This document shows, in pieces, positions 1 through 7,607 of a stretch of DNA of 36,053 nt (within the stretch, counting starts at the first letter, position 1; each line of letters starts with the position of its first letter). Source of the DNA: Planctomycetota bacterium (GTDB lineage Bacteria > Planctomycetota > UBA11346); the NCBI GenBank assembly GCA_947470885.1, contig CANIXE010000002.1, forward strand, positions 1-36,053, read 5' to 3'. The notes below the pieces were generated by a model. That model was not told where the DNA came from. It did not search any database and was given only the letters and a program-made list of their open reading frames with translations. Both the position numbers and the translations under genes were made by a program.

Positions 1-126
1 CAGGCCCGGCCGGAATGGCGCCTGATTCCCGAAGCGATCACCGCCGGGACCATGGTCCCTGGGGCCGCCAGTACCATCGCACCCCCGGCCCGGGGACTGG
101 GCAGCAGCAAACGGGTGGGCCAATGA
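1..126 (+). CDS. C-terminal end of an unidentified protein (cut by window edge)
   Basis: Frame 1 is open from the first base to a TGA at 124-126 and gives 41 residues, starting QARPEWRLIPEAIT and ending SSKRVGQ. The stop overlaps the ATG of the next gene in an ATGA arrangement, which is the usual sign of two translationally coupled genes and is why I accept this short frame. The visible tail is rich in Gly, Ala and Pro and shows no domain. I do not recognise the protein. Since the next gene encodes a small inner-membrane protein, a pilus or secretion operon is possible, but that is only a guess from context. Confidence 0.55.
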   Translation, partial: QARPEWRLIPEAITAGTMVPGAASTIAPPARGLGSSKRVGQ

Positions 127-428
127 CCACACAGCAGATCATTGCCAGCCTATTCGTTGTCACCGGGGTGGGGATCCTGGGGATGGTGCTTTGGGGTGGA
201 TCCGACCTATCGGGGGTGACCAAGGCATCTGGGGCCGGCGCCCTTGGCGCCACCCTGCCCGGGAACGTCGCCACAGATCCCCTGGTTCCGGCCCTAGCGG
301 CCCAAGTCCCCGGGGATCCCTTCGTCCAGCGGATGGTGGGGCAACGCCGGGGAACCTCGATCCCCTTGCCGCCGCCGCCCCCGGTCTTGACCCCGGAACC
401 ACCCCTTCTGCCGCTGATCGGTCATTGA
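123..428 (+). CDS. Small membrane-anchored protein with proline-rich tail
   Basis: 101 residues. I chose the ATG at 123 because it overlaps the upstream stop (ATGA); the same frame is open further upstream but is read there as the preceding gene in frame 1. Residues about 6-25 form one hydrophobic segment (IIASLFVVTGVGILGMVLW), followed by an Ala/Gly-rich linker, a DPFVQRMVGQRRG stretch and a run of prolines ending LLPLIGH. A single N-terminal membrane helix followed by a DPF motif and a Pro-rich linker resembles the start of PilP or GspC-type proteins of type IV pili and type II secretion, but the C-terminal domain of those families is absent. The stop lies nine bases before repeat copy A, so truncation by that element is possible. 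No function is assigned with confidence. Confidence 0.6.
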   Translation: MTTQQIIASLFVVTGVGILGMVLWGGSDLSGVTKASGAGALGATLPGNVATDPLVPALAAQVPGDPFVQRMVGQRRGTSIPLPPPPPVLTPEPPLLPLIGH

Positions 429-437
429 GCCATGATC

Positions 438-631
438 CTGGAAAACGCAATTGGAGCGCACCTGCTGCGTTGCTTCAAACCTCGCATGGCGCTGCCATGC
501 AGCGGCTTGAAGCGCCTTGCATCGGCGCACCACTTGCGTTTCCAGACGCACGTTTTGGATAAAATTTTATCGAGACAAAAGACTGAAAAACCAGCGGGGA
601 TCCTGGATATGACCAGCTCAACTGCGTTATT
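438..631 (+). repeat. Dispersed nested-hairpin element, copy A
   Basis: Core 438-545 (108 nt) plus an AT-rich tail to 631. The outer arms CTGGAAAACGCAATTGGAGC and its partner ending GCGTTTCCAG pair; inside, GCTTCAAACC pairs with GGCTTGAAGC around an apex where GCATGGC faces GCCATGC. The core matches copy B (opposite strand) with about six differences and no gap. The tail holds a perfect palindrome GATAAAATTTTATC at 558-571 and ends in CTCAACTGCGTTATT (617-631), a box also found in copy B. The strand given follows the transcript of the gene before it (stop at 426-428). It fills the whole gap between two genes. Confidence 0.9.
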
Positions 632-635
632 TGGG

Positions 636-2786
636 ATGATCCATCGCACCCTGCCGCTGTCGGCGTTGGTTTTAGTCGTTGTCGGATCTGTCGCCGTGAT
701 GGGAGCCGAAGAAACAGCGGAACGGGTACCCCTGACGGCCACCAATTACGATGTCTTGTACCTCACCTCCGGAGGAACGTTGGAGGGGGCGGTGGTGGAA
801 CGCCTGGCCAATGGCGCGGTGCGTTTCGCCCGGATTGGCCGCCCGTCCACGGTGGTGGACAAGGACCTCATCGTCCGCATCACGCTGCACCGATCCCTGG
901 CTGAATCGGTCCGGGAACGGGGGAACCAGGCCTTGACCTCCGGGGATTGGTTGGATTTCCAGCGGACCCTGCGCTTTGTCCAGGAACAGTCCGCCAAGCC
1001 CGCCGTCCCGCCCCCGGCACAAGGCGGTGAATACGCCCCCAGCACGCCCCAGGAGATCCAGGCGGTGGGTCTGGAACTGGGCACCCAAGCCTTGACCCGG
1101 AAAGCGCCTGTGGAGGTGATCGCTCAGATCGCCCAGATGGCAGAGACCGCCGGTGATCGATCCACCGCCATCGTCGCCGCCAAAGCCGGCTTGGCGATGG
1201 ATCCCAATTGGACCGGCGGCTACGAAATCCAGGCCCGCCAGTTCACCGCGGCCAAGGATACGGCGGGGATGAAGGCCCTGGTCGCGGAGTGGTTGGTCCG
1301 ACAGCCAAGCGCGTTCCAGGCCAACCGCTTCCAGGCGAATTTGGCGGAACGTGGGGGGGACCTGCGTACCGCCGCGGACTGCTACCGCAAAGGTTGGGAA
1401 CTGCACCGGGATGGTGAATCCGCGGCGGGACTGCTTCGCTGCAGCCTGGTTCGGGGTGAATTCGACGATGTCGCCCGGATCGCCAAGGCCGTTGTCGAAG
1501 ATGGCAAATCCTCTCCAGCGGTTCTGGCGGCGGCCCAGGCCAGTCTGGGGATCGCCCTTTTGGCGCGCACTGGGGGAGCCCCCCGGGAGGCCGTCGAGGC
1601 CCTGGAAAAATCCTTGGCCAGCGGCCTTTTGCTGCCGGAACTGGCAGATCAGGTCCAATACGACCTGGGTCTGGCCCGCTGGCGCCTGGGGGATTCCAAG
1701 TCAGCCAAGGGCCATTGGCAGAAGGTCAGATCGCCCCTTGCCGCCGCCGCCCTTGCCTGGGCCGATCGGCAACCGGTGGATCCTGCGGGTCTGCCCGGGG
1801 AACTCGGTCCCTGGATCACCGAACACAATGCCGCCATCGATCTGGAACGGCAGAAACCCATCACTCCGCCGGCCATTCCCGGCCGGGCCGCCCGACAGTT
1901 GGAACTGGCGACCTATGCCCAGGTGCTGCGGACCGGTGGCAGTGACGAGGTGATCCGTGCCCTTGCCGCCCAACCCGGGATCGAGGCGTTGCGTTGGCGG
2001 ATCTACGGACTTCTTCTGGCTGGCCGGATCGCCGATCTGGATCCCCTCCTGGACCAGTTGGGCCAGGCGGATGGTTGGGGCTTGGCGGTGCGCGTCCATC
2101 TGGCGGCCGAGCGCCGGGATCAGATCCAGGCCAAGAAATGGTGGGGCAAGCTCAAGGACGCCCCGGGGGCGCCCAAGGATTATGTCGCTCGCCTGGCCCG
2201 GGAATTCGCCGCCGAGAACAACGATGAAATCCTTGAAAGTTTCGATTGGCCCGACGCCGATGCGGTGGGTTTGGGGTATCGTGTCAGTGCTGCCGGCACC
2301 GGCATCGCCTTCCAGGCCAAGGCCGGGAAACTGACCATCAGGGGAACCCAGAGCGCCGACGCCGGGCAGTTGAGCGTGGTCTGGCGACCTATCCCCGGGG
2401 ACAGGCTGATTTTCGCCCAGGTGGTGGTGGAGCGTTCCCAGGGAGCGGTGACCGGACTTGAGCTGGCGGATCCAGAACACAAAAACGCCATTCAGGTCGG
2501 GGTTAAGCCGGATGGCAACATCGTCTGGCGGATGATGACCGATGGTGTCCTGGGCCAGTGGACGATCCTGGGCCCTGGGCGGATCCCAAAAATCGAGATG
2601 GAACGGGGTCGATACGTCGTTGCTTCTGCAGACACGGCCCTGCGTCAGAGCGTGGTTGCGACCTTCGGAAGGGGACCGACGCTCCACATCGGCGTCTTCA
2701 CCAGCGCAGAACCGAAATCGGTGGTAGCGGCGGTGGCGGACGATTTTGTCATCGACCTGACCCGGGCCGGCAAGGGAGGACCATGA
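636..2786 (+). CDS. Secreted helical-repeat protein with N-terminal LSm-like domain
   Basis: 716 residues from ATG 636. The frame is open back to 432, but everything before 632 is repeat element A. ATG 609 is an alternative start: it has GGGGA eight bases upstream but lies inside the element. From 636 the N-terminus is a classic Sec signal peptide (MIHRT, then LPLSALVLVVVGSVAVMGA). Next comes a short beta-rich segment (YDVLYLTSGGTLEGAVVERL) of LSm/SH3-like pattern, then about 450 residues of Ala/Leu-rich helix pairs in TPR style. The C-terminus (about residue 530 on) is beta-rich and resembles a jelly-roll domain. No catalytic motif is seen. The stop overlaps the next ATG. It is probably periplasmic; similar architecture recurs at 10066-12308 and 32591-33853. 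Confidence 0.8.
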   Translation: MIHRTLPLSALVLVVVGSVAVMGAEETAERVPLTATNYDVLYLTSGGTLEGAVVERLANGAVRFARIGRPSTVVDKDLIVRITLHRSLAESVRERGNQALTSGDWLDFQRTLRFVQEQSAKPAVPPPAQGGEYAPSTPQEIQAVGLELGTQALTRKAPVEVIAQIAQMAETAGDRSTAIVAAKAGLAMDPNWTGGYEIQARQFTAAKDTAGMKALVAEWLVRQPSAFQANRFQANLAERGGDLRTAADCYRKGWELHRDGESAAGLLRCSLVRGEFDDVARIAKAVVEDGKSSPAVLAAAQASLGIALLARTGGAPREAVEALEKSLASGLLLPELADQVQYDLGLARWRLGDSKSAKGHWQKVRSPLAAAALAWADRQPVDPAGLPGELGPWITEHNAAIDLERQKPITPPAIPGRAARQLELATYAQVLRTGGSDEVIRALAAQPGIEALRWRIYGLLLAGRIADLDPLLDQLGQADGWGLAVRVHLAAERRDQIQAKKWWGKLKDAPGAPKDYVARLAREFAAENNDEILESFDWPDADAVGLGYRVSAAGTGIAFQAKAGKLTIRGTQSADAGQLSVVWRPIPGDRLIFAQVVVERSQGAVTGLELADPEHKNAIQVGVKPDGNIVWRMMTDGVLGQWTILGPGRIPKIEMERGRYVVASADTALRQSVVATFGRGPTLHIGVFTSAEPKSVVAAVADDFVIDLTRAGKGGP

Positions 2787-3544
2787 TCGCCTTCATCTCT
2801 GACATCCATGGCAACCTGCCGGCCCTGGAGGCGGTCTTCACCGACATCGCCAGCCTGGGCAATGTGGACAAGGTGATCTGCCTCGGAGATGTGGTCGGTT
2901 ACGGTCCCAATCCTGTGGAATGCTTCGAGTTGGTGGCCGAGCGCTGTAAGCTCATCCTGATGGGCAATCACGAACATGCCGTGCTCCATGGCGCCCTGGG
3001 GTTCCATGTCCCCGCCCGCCAAGCCATCGACTGGACCCGGAGCACGTTCCAGGCCATCGAGCCCCCAGCCCGGCGGAAGGCCCTGTGGCGCCTGCTGGAG
3101 GATCTGCCCGTCCGCCATGAATTCGGCGATGTCCTCCTGGTCCATGGCAGCCCTCGGGACCCGGTGATGGAATACGTCCTGGAAAGCGACCTGTGGGACG
3201 GCAACGATCCTGACAAGATGGACCAGATTTTCGCAGGTTTTTCCAAGCTCTGCTTTGTCGGCCACACCCACCGCCCCGGGGTGTTCACCACCGATCGCTG
3301 TTTCCTGCCGGCCCAGGAATTGATGGATGGCTTTGCGGTGAACGACCACCACAAATACTTGATCAACATCGGTTCCGTGGGGCAGCCCCGGGACCGGGAT
3401 CCCCGGGCCTGCTATGCCGTGTTTAGCGGCGACGCGGTTTATTGGCGGCGAGTCATCTACGATATCAACCGGGTGGCCGACCAAGTGCAGACCATCCCGG
3501 AACTGGACAACCGTTTCGCCAGCCGCTTGTACATGGGCGTCTGA
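2783..3544 (+). CDS. Metallophosphoesterase (YfcE/ApaH-like phosphodiesterase fold)
   Basis: 253 residues. The ATG at 2783 overlaps the previous stop and is preceded by AGGGAGGA, a good ribosome site. All calcineurin-type metal-binding motifs are visible in order: DIHGN (7-11), GDVVGYGP (about 35-42), GNHEH (about 60-64), VHGSPRDP and GHTHRP, then the late NIGSVGQPRD found in the YfcE/serine-threonine phosphatase-like branch. These residues bind two metal ions and hydrolyse phosphomono- or diesters; substrate cannot be read from sequence. There is no signal peptide, so it acts in the cytoplasm. It is coupled to the secreted repeat protein upstream. A GC hairpin at 3552-3565 follows the stop. 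Confidence 0.92.
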   Translation: MIAFISDIHGNLPALEAVFTDIASLGNVDKVICLGDVVGYGPNPVECFELVAERCKLILMGNHEHAVLHGALGFHVPARQAIDWTRSTFQAIEPPARRKALWRLLEDLPVRHEFGDVLLVHGSPRDPVMEYVLESDLWDGNDPDKMDQIFAGFSKLCFVGHTHRPGVFTTDRCFLPAQELMDGFAVNDHHKYLINIGSVGQPRDRDPRACYAVFSGDAVYWRRVIYDINRVADQVQTIPELDNRFASRLYMGV

Positions 3545-3551
3545 GGCCAGC

Positions 3552-3565
3552 GGGGCGTGCGCCCC
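3552..3565 (+). terminator. Short GC hairpin after the phosphoesterase gene
   Basis: GGGGCG TG CGCCCC, starting eight bases after the stop codon. Five to six G:C pairs can form. No U-run follows, so its role as an intrinsic terminator is uncertain. The region from here to 3771 (about 200 bases) shows no convincing gene. Confidence 0.3.
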
Positions 3566-3682
3566 AGTGCGATCCCGGCTACGCCGCAGAGTTGCGCTGG
3601 GCGCCATCAAGCCCCGTCTCCGCGCTCGCGTAGGCGCCCTCGGGGGATGGTTGTTCGCGGGGCGCTGTTCGGTTACTTCCTG

Positions 3683-3703
3683 CCAGGGCCTCGCCGGCCC
3701 TGG
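3683..3703. other. Perfect 8-bp hairpin in the convergent intergenic region
   Basis: CCAGGGCC TCGCC GGCCCTGG. It lies between the convergent phosphoesterase and pckG genes, so it could help stop transcription from either side, but there is no T-run next to it. Confidence 0.3.
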
Positions 3704-3771
3704 ACCCGCACGGTCGGTGGTTGTTCTTTGCGAATGCTGGACTCGTGAAGCATGTCTTGAGCGATCTGCTT

Positions 3772-3967
3772 AATAACGCAGTTGAGTTGGCCTTTTGCAG
3801 AATCCCGGCTGTATTTTTCAACTTTTTTACCTCGACAGTTGTTCACCCAAAAGGTGCGTCTGGAAACGCGAGTGGTGCGCAGATGCAAGGCGCTTCAAGC
3901 CGCGGCATGGCAGCGGCATGCGCGGTTTGAAGCAACGCAGCAGGTGCGCTCCACTTGCGTTTTCCAG
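3772..3967 (-). repeat. Dispersed nested-hairpin element, copy B
   Basis: Core 3860-3967 (108 nt, same length as copy A) plus tail 3772-3859. Outer arms CTGGAAACGCGAGTGGTGCGC and GCGCTCCACTTGCGTTTTCC pair; the inner arms GCTTCAAGCCGCGGCATG and CATGCGCGGTTTGAAGC pair. The tail, read on the minus strand, is AT-rich and ends CTCAACTGCGTTATT, identical to the end of copy A. Strand follows the transcript of pckG, whose stop codon at 3995-3997 is 27 bases from the core. This copy lies between convergent genes, so it is not a promoter for a downstream gene. Confidence 0.9.
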
Positions 3968-3994
3968 GATCCAAGGTTCCTGTTGTCGCGACGG

Positions 3995-5794
3995 TCAGCC
4001 CAGGCGGGCCTTCAGCAATTCCCGCTCATAGATCAGCGGCTTGGGCATCCGGTCCCCGAGGTGCTGGAACAGTTCGCTTTGCAGTTCCAGTTCCCGGTCC
4101 CACTCCGCCTTGTCGATGGCTTGGATCTTGGCCAGGTTGGCGATGTCCGCCGGGGCCAGACCGTCGGTGCGCAGGGCGCCTTCGGCGGGCATCCAGCCCA
4201 ACGGGGTTTCCTCCCCCAGGCCGTGGCCGTGGGTGCGGGCGCAGATCCATTCCAGGACCCGCATGTTGTCGCCGAAGCCGGGCCACAGGAATTTGCCGTC
4301 GGTGCCCTTGCGGAACCAGTTCACGTGGAAGATCCGGGGCGGGTGGCTGAGCTTGCGGCCGATGTGCAGCCAGTGGTTCAAGTAGTCCCCCATGTGGTAG
4401 CCGCAGAACGGCAGCATGGCCATCGGGTCCCGGCGCACCTGGCCCAGGGTACCGGCGGCGGCGGCGGTGGTTTCGCTGCCCAGGGTCGCCCCCAGGTAGA
4501 CGCCATGGGTCCAGTTGAAGGCCTGGATCACTAGGGGGTAGGTGGTGGCCCGTCGGCCACCGAAGATGATCGCGCTGATGGGGACGCCGTTGGGATCATT
4601 AACCTCCGCCGCCAGGGCCGGGTTGTTGATCATCGGCGAGGCGAAGCGGCTGTTGGGATGCGCGCATTTTTCCGGGGATCCCGGCTTCCAGGGATTGCCC
4701 TTCCAGTCTTTCAGGTTTTCCGGGATCGGCCCGTCCAGGCCCTCCCACCACACCGCGCCGTCGGCACTCAGGCCGACGTTGGTGAAGATGGTGTCCCGGG
4801 CCAGGGTGGCCATGGCGTTGGGGTTGCTGGCATGGCTGGTCCCGGGGGCGACGCCGAAATAACCGTTCTCTGGATTGATCGCGTACAACCGGCCGTCGGC
4901 GCCGATGCGCATCCAGGCGATGTCGTCGCCGATGGTGGTGACCTTCCAGCCCTGGTAGGCCTTGGGCGGGATCAGCATCGCGAAATTGGTTTTGCCGCAG
5001 GCGCTGGGGAAGGCGGCGGCGACGAAGTTCACCTCGCCGGTGGGGGATTCCACTTTCAGAATCAGCATGTGTTCGGCCAGCCAGCCCTGGCGGTGGCCCA
5101 GCCAGGAACCGATGCGCAGGGCCAGGCATTTCTTCCCCAGCAGGACGTTGCCGCCGTAGTTGGAGCCGGTGCTGAGGATCAGGTTTTCCTGGGGGAAATG
5201 GGCGATCCACCGCCGTTCCAGGTCGCAGCCCAGGGTGGCGTGCAGCCCGCGGTTGAATTCCAGGGAGCTGCCCAACTGGTCCAGGGCCACCCGGCCCATC
5301 CGGGTCATCACCCGCATGGAGATCGCCACGTAGATGGAGTCCGTCAGCTCAATTCCCACCTTGGCCAGGCGGGATCCCGGCGGGCCCATCAGGTAGGGCA
5401 CGACGTACATCGTTTTGCCGGCGAAGGCGCCGGCGATGTAGCCCATTAGTCGCGTTTTCATCTCGGCGGGATCCGCCCAGTGGTTGGTCGGCCCCGCCTC
5501 GTCGGCGGTGGGGGTGCAGATCACCGTCCGCTCCTCGATCCGGGCGACGTCCGAGGGATGGGACCGGCTGTAGTACGAGCCGGGCCAGCGGCTCTGATCC
5601 AGGGGCTGGATCACTCCCTGGGCCTGGGCGAGCTGGAGCAGGGTGGCGTATTCCAGGTACGAACCGTCCAGCCAGCGGACCTCCGCCGGCTGGGCCAGGG
5701 CGGCGATTTCCCGCACCCAATTCAGCACCGCGAGGGGGCAGGCGTAGCCTTGGGGGGGCGTCGGGACGGCGATTGTGGGTTGGGCGGCGCTCAT
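3995..5794 (-). CDS. pckG: Phosphoenolpyruvate carboxykinase (GTP)
   Basis: 599 residues, the normal length for GTP-dependent PEPCK. It converts oxaloacetate plus GTP to phosphoenolpyruvate plus CO2, the first committed step of gluconeogenesis, in the cytoplasm. Visible signatures are the kinase-1a loop FPSACGKTN (262-270) with the active-site Cys266, kinase-2 GDDIAWM (289-295), NPENGYFGVAPGTS just after it, HPNSRFASP and the ISAIIFGGRR segment. I chose ATG 5794 (MSAAQPT) because the frame upstream is not conserved-looking and the length then fits the family. It stands alone: convergent to the phosphoesterase gene, and 29 bases downstream of the membrane-protein gene on the same strand, from which it might be co-transcribed. 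Repeat copy B follows its stop. Confidence 0.97.
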   Translation of the reverse strand: MSAAQPTIAVPTPPQGYACPLAVLNWVREIAALAQPAEVRWLDGSYLEYATLLQLAQAQGVIQPLDQSRWPGSYYSRSHPSDVARIEERTVICTPTADEAGPTNHWADPAEMKTRLMGYIAGAFAGKTMYVVPYLMGPPGSRLAKVGIELTDSIYVAISMRVMTRMGRVALDQLGSSLEFNRGLHATLGCDLERRWIAHFPQENLILSTGSNYGGNVLLGKKCLALRIGSWLGHRQGWLAEHMLILKVESPTGEVNFVAAAFPSACGKTNFAMLIPPKAYQGWKVTTIGDDIAWMRIGADGRLYAINPENGYFGVAPGTSHASNPNAMATLARDTIFTNVGLSADGAVWWEGLDGPIPENLKDWKGNPWKPGSPEKCAHPNSRFASPMINNPALAAEVNDPNGVPISAIIFGGRRATTYPLVIQAFNWTHGVYLGATLGSETTAAAAGTLGQVRRDPMAMLPFCGYHMGDYLNHWLHIGRKLSHPPRIFHVNWFRKGTDGKFLWPGFGDNMRVLEWICARTHGHGLGEETPLGWMPAEGALRTDGLAPADIANLAKIQAIDKAEWDRELELQSELFQHLGDRMPKPLIYERELLKARLG

Positions 5795-5823
5795 GGCATA
5801 CTCCGCCGCAGACCGTAACGCTG

Positions 5824-6336
5824 TCAGGACGGTGTCACAAGCGGATGATGGATCCGTTGCAATGCGTTCTGCAATGCCGCGCAATCATCGGGACGCAGGA
5901 ATTCCGCGACCACGGTCACTCCCAGGTGTTGCTGCCACTGGTCCATGTCATGGTGGCTGAAGCCTTTCCGGCTGAGGAGGGTGACCGCCGTGGGCGGGCA
6001 GACCAGGCCAGCGCCAACTAATACGCCAGTATCCACCGGGACGACCCGGACCACCTGGCGGGCGTCGATCACTGCGCAATCCGCGCCCCGCAGGGCATAG
6101 ATCAACGACCCTTCGGCGGTCAGGCGCAGGCTGCTGCCGGCAGCGACCCAGCCCACCACCGCCACCCCTAGGGCGCCGCCCCAGAATCCCGCCACCAGCC
6201 AATCCGGTTCGGTCATCAGGGCGTGGACCAGCAGGACGGAACCGGCTCCCAGCAGGACTCCCAGCAGGGTAGCGAAGGCGAGCATCTTCCCCGGGGGCCG
6301 GCAGCGTTTCTGCCAGAGGATGGGGACCCCACTCAT
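5824..6336 (-). CDS. Small membrane protein, two helices plus PH-like soluble part
   Basis: 170 residues. The ATG at 6336 overlaps the stop of the upstream gene (ATGA). Residues about 18-40 and 47-68 are hydrophobic and form two adjacent membrane helices; the rest is a soluble domain of short beta strands (SLRLTAEGSLIYALRG, VVRVVPVD) ending in a helix. This layout resembles bacterial PH-domain membrane proteins, but the match is by eye only and I see no motif that fixes a function. It is the last gene of the run 8669-5824 and is followed by pckG after 29 bases. Confidence 0.72.
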   Translation of the reverse strand: MSGVPILWQKRCRPPGKMLAFATLLGVLLGAGSVLLVHALMTEPDWLVAGFWGGALGVAVVGWVAAGSSLRLTAEGSLIYALRGADCAVIDARQVVRVVPVDTGVLVGAGLVCPPTAVTLLSRKGFSHHDMDQWQQHLGVTVVAEFLRPDDCAALQNALQRIHHPLVTPS

Positions 6337-7199
6337 GGCTGCCGTTGCAGGCGCCAGGTCAGTCGATGTTGTTGGTTCACCGGTTGGGTCATCGCGATCA
6401 GGGCCAGGGAGTAGCCCAGGGTGCCTTGGCCCTGGGCGGGTACACCATCCGCCAGGGTGAGGGAACCCTGGGCGGTGCAGTTTTCGATCTGGCCAGTTAC
6501 CGCCATGGGGGGCAGGTCCAAGGTGAGCTGCTGCTTGGCGGGATCCAACGCCCCGGTCCAGGTGGTGCCCTGCCACGAACGGACGAGAAATCCCGTCAAG
6601 GGTGCCCCTGCCGGCACGGCCTGCCGGTCCGGGCTGGGCAGCAGCAGGATCCCGGTCCACAGGCGGGCCAGCGCGTCGTCCTGGTAGACCGTCCGGGCGG
6701 CGCTGGCCAGGGGCGACGGAGCACCGGGATCCGCCGGATTGGGATGCAGCCTGGCGAAGGCGGCGGCGATCCGTTCCCCGCCGGTCACCCGGGGAATCCG
6801 GCCAGTGGTAGGGTCCAGGTACAAGGTGAGGGTCGCTCCCACCAGGGCCTGCAGGCCGCTGAGGAGGGGATCCGTACCCCGGGAATCAGTGTTGGTTGCG
6901 CTGTCGTAGAAGCGGGTCAATCCGGGGGCCTGGTGCTGGGCTGTCACCGCCTGGATGGCCAGGCGCACCGGCGTCAGGCCCCCAGCAGTGGCTTCCTGGG
7001 CCAGACCTTCCAACGACATGATCCAGCTGATCCGGGACGTGAATTGGAGGTGGTCCCCGGCGGTGGACATCGCCACCTCCTGATCCAGGTCGTAGCGGTA
7101 CAGGATGGGTTTCCCGGTGGGGAAACGGTAGCCTTCGGCGGCAGTCAGGCTGCTGACCGCCAAGCCCCCGAGGAACAGGAGCGGATGGATTCGAAGCAT
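6333..7199 (-). CDS. Secreted protein, possibly DUF6263-like
   Basis: 288 residues. The ATG at 7199 shares its first base with the upstream stop (TGATG); a TTG one codon earlier is less likely. A Sec signal peptide is clear (MLRIHPLLFLGGLAVSSLTA, cleavage near AAEG). The mature part starts with FPTGKPILYRYDLDQEV and has alternating beta strands, including LTLYLDPTTGRIPRVTG and a C-terminal LGYSLALIAM strand. This pattern, an exported all-beta protein that measures like the uncharacterised DUF6263 group, is suggestive but not firm. No catalytic residues can be named. It is coupled to the nuclease-family gene upstream and the membrane protein downstream. Confidence 0.75.
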   Translation of the reverse strand: MLRIHPLLFLGGLAVSSLTAAEGYRFPTGKPILYRYDLDQEVAMSTAGDHLQFTSRISWIMSLEGLAQEATAGGLTPVRLAIQAVTAQHQAPGLTRFYDSATNTDSRGTDPLLSGLQALVGATLTLYLDPTTGRIPRVTGGERIAAAFARLHPNPADPGAPSPLASAARTVYQDDALARLWTGILLLPSPDRQAVPAGAPLTGFLVRSWQGTTWTGALDPAKQQLTLDLPPMAVTGQIENCTAQGSLTLADGVPAQGQGTLGYSLALIAMTQPVNQQHRLTWRLQRQP

Positions 7200-7606
7200 C
7201 AACCCGCCGCTTCCTCAAGAACGTGTTCGGCAACCAGCAGGGGCGTGCCTGGACGGCGGACCATCACCGCCAGGGCGTCGGAGGGTCGGCAATCCACGGT
7301 GCAGGCTCCACCATCAGCCCTGGCGAGGACCAGTTCGGCGAAGAAGGTGCCATCCCGGACGTCGGTGATCCGCACCTCTGCCAGGTGACCCTGTTGGGCT
7401 TCAATGATCCCCACCAGCAGGTCGTGGGTCAGGGGACGGGGAAATTCCTGGCCTTTCACCGCCCGATCGATGGCCAGGGCCTCCATCTGGCCGATGGCGA
7501 TGGGGAAGCGCCGGCGCCCGCTGCGTTCGCTGACGTAGATCGTCTGCTGATCCGCATCCTCGTCGATGACGACATGGCTGAGGTGGCAGGGAACCAGGGT
7601 TGCCAT
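7199..7606 (-). CDS. Bifunctional nuclease family protein (BFN/DUF151)
   Basis: 135 residues, essentially one BFN (DUF151) domain. Family hallmarks include the start PCHLSHVVIDEDADQQTIYV, then RRFPIAIGQMEALAIDRAV, RPLTHDLLVGIIEA, a VRITDVRDGTFFAELVL strand pair and the conserved CTVDCRPSDALAVMVR segment. Family members have been reported with RNase and DNase activity in plants, and a bacterial structure is known; the bacterial role is poorly understood. The ATG at 7606 lies one base after the stop of the coiled-coil gene, so the two are surely co-transcribed. No UvrB/C motif or other fusion is attached. Confidence 0.9.
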   Translation of the reverse strand: MATLVPCHLSHVVIDEDADQQTIYVSERSGRRRFPIAIGQMEALAIDRAVKGQEFPRPLTHDLLVGIIEAQQGHLAEVRITDVRDGTFFAELVLARADGGACTVDCRPSDALAVMVRRPGTPLLVAEHVLEEAAG

Positions 7607-7607
7607 T

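Noticed and set aside
672..1658. A 328-codon minus-strand frame opposite the secreted protein at 636
   Set aside because: No signal or domain; the plus-strand frame has a signal peptide, a coupled stop and natural composition.
3673..3888. A 71-codon minus-strand frame in the 3545-3994 gap covering the tail of element B
   Set aside because: It is made of repeat tail sequence, has no ribosome site and the matching part in copy A is not open in the same way.
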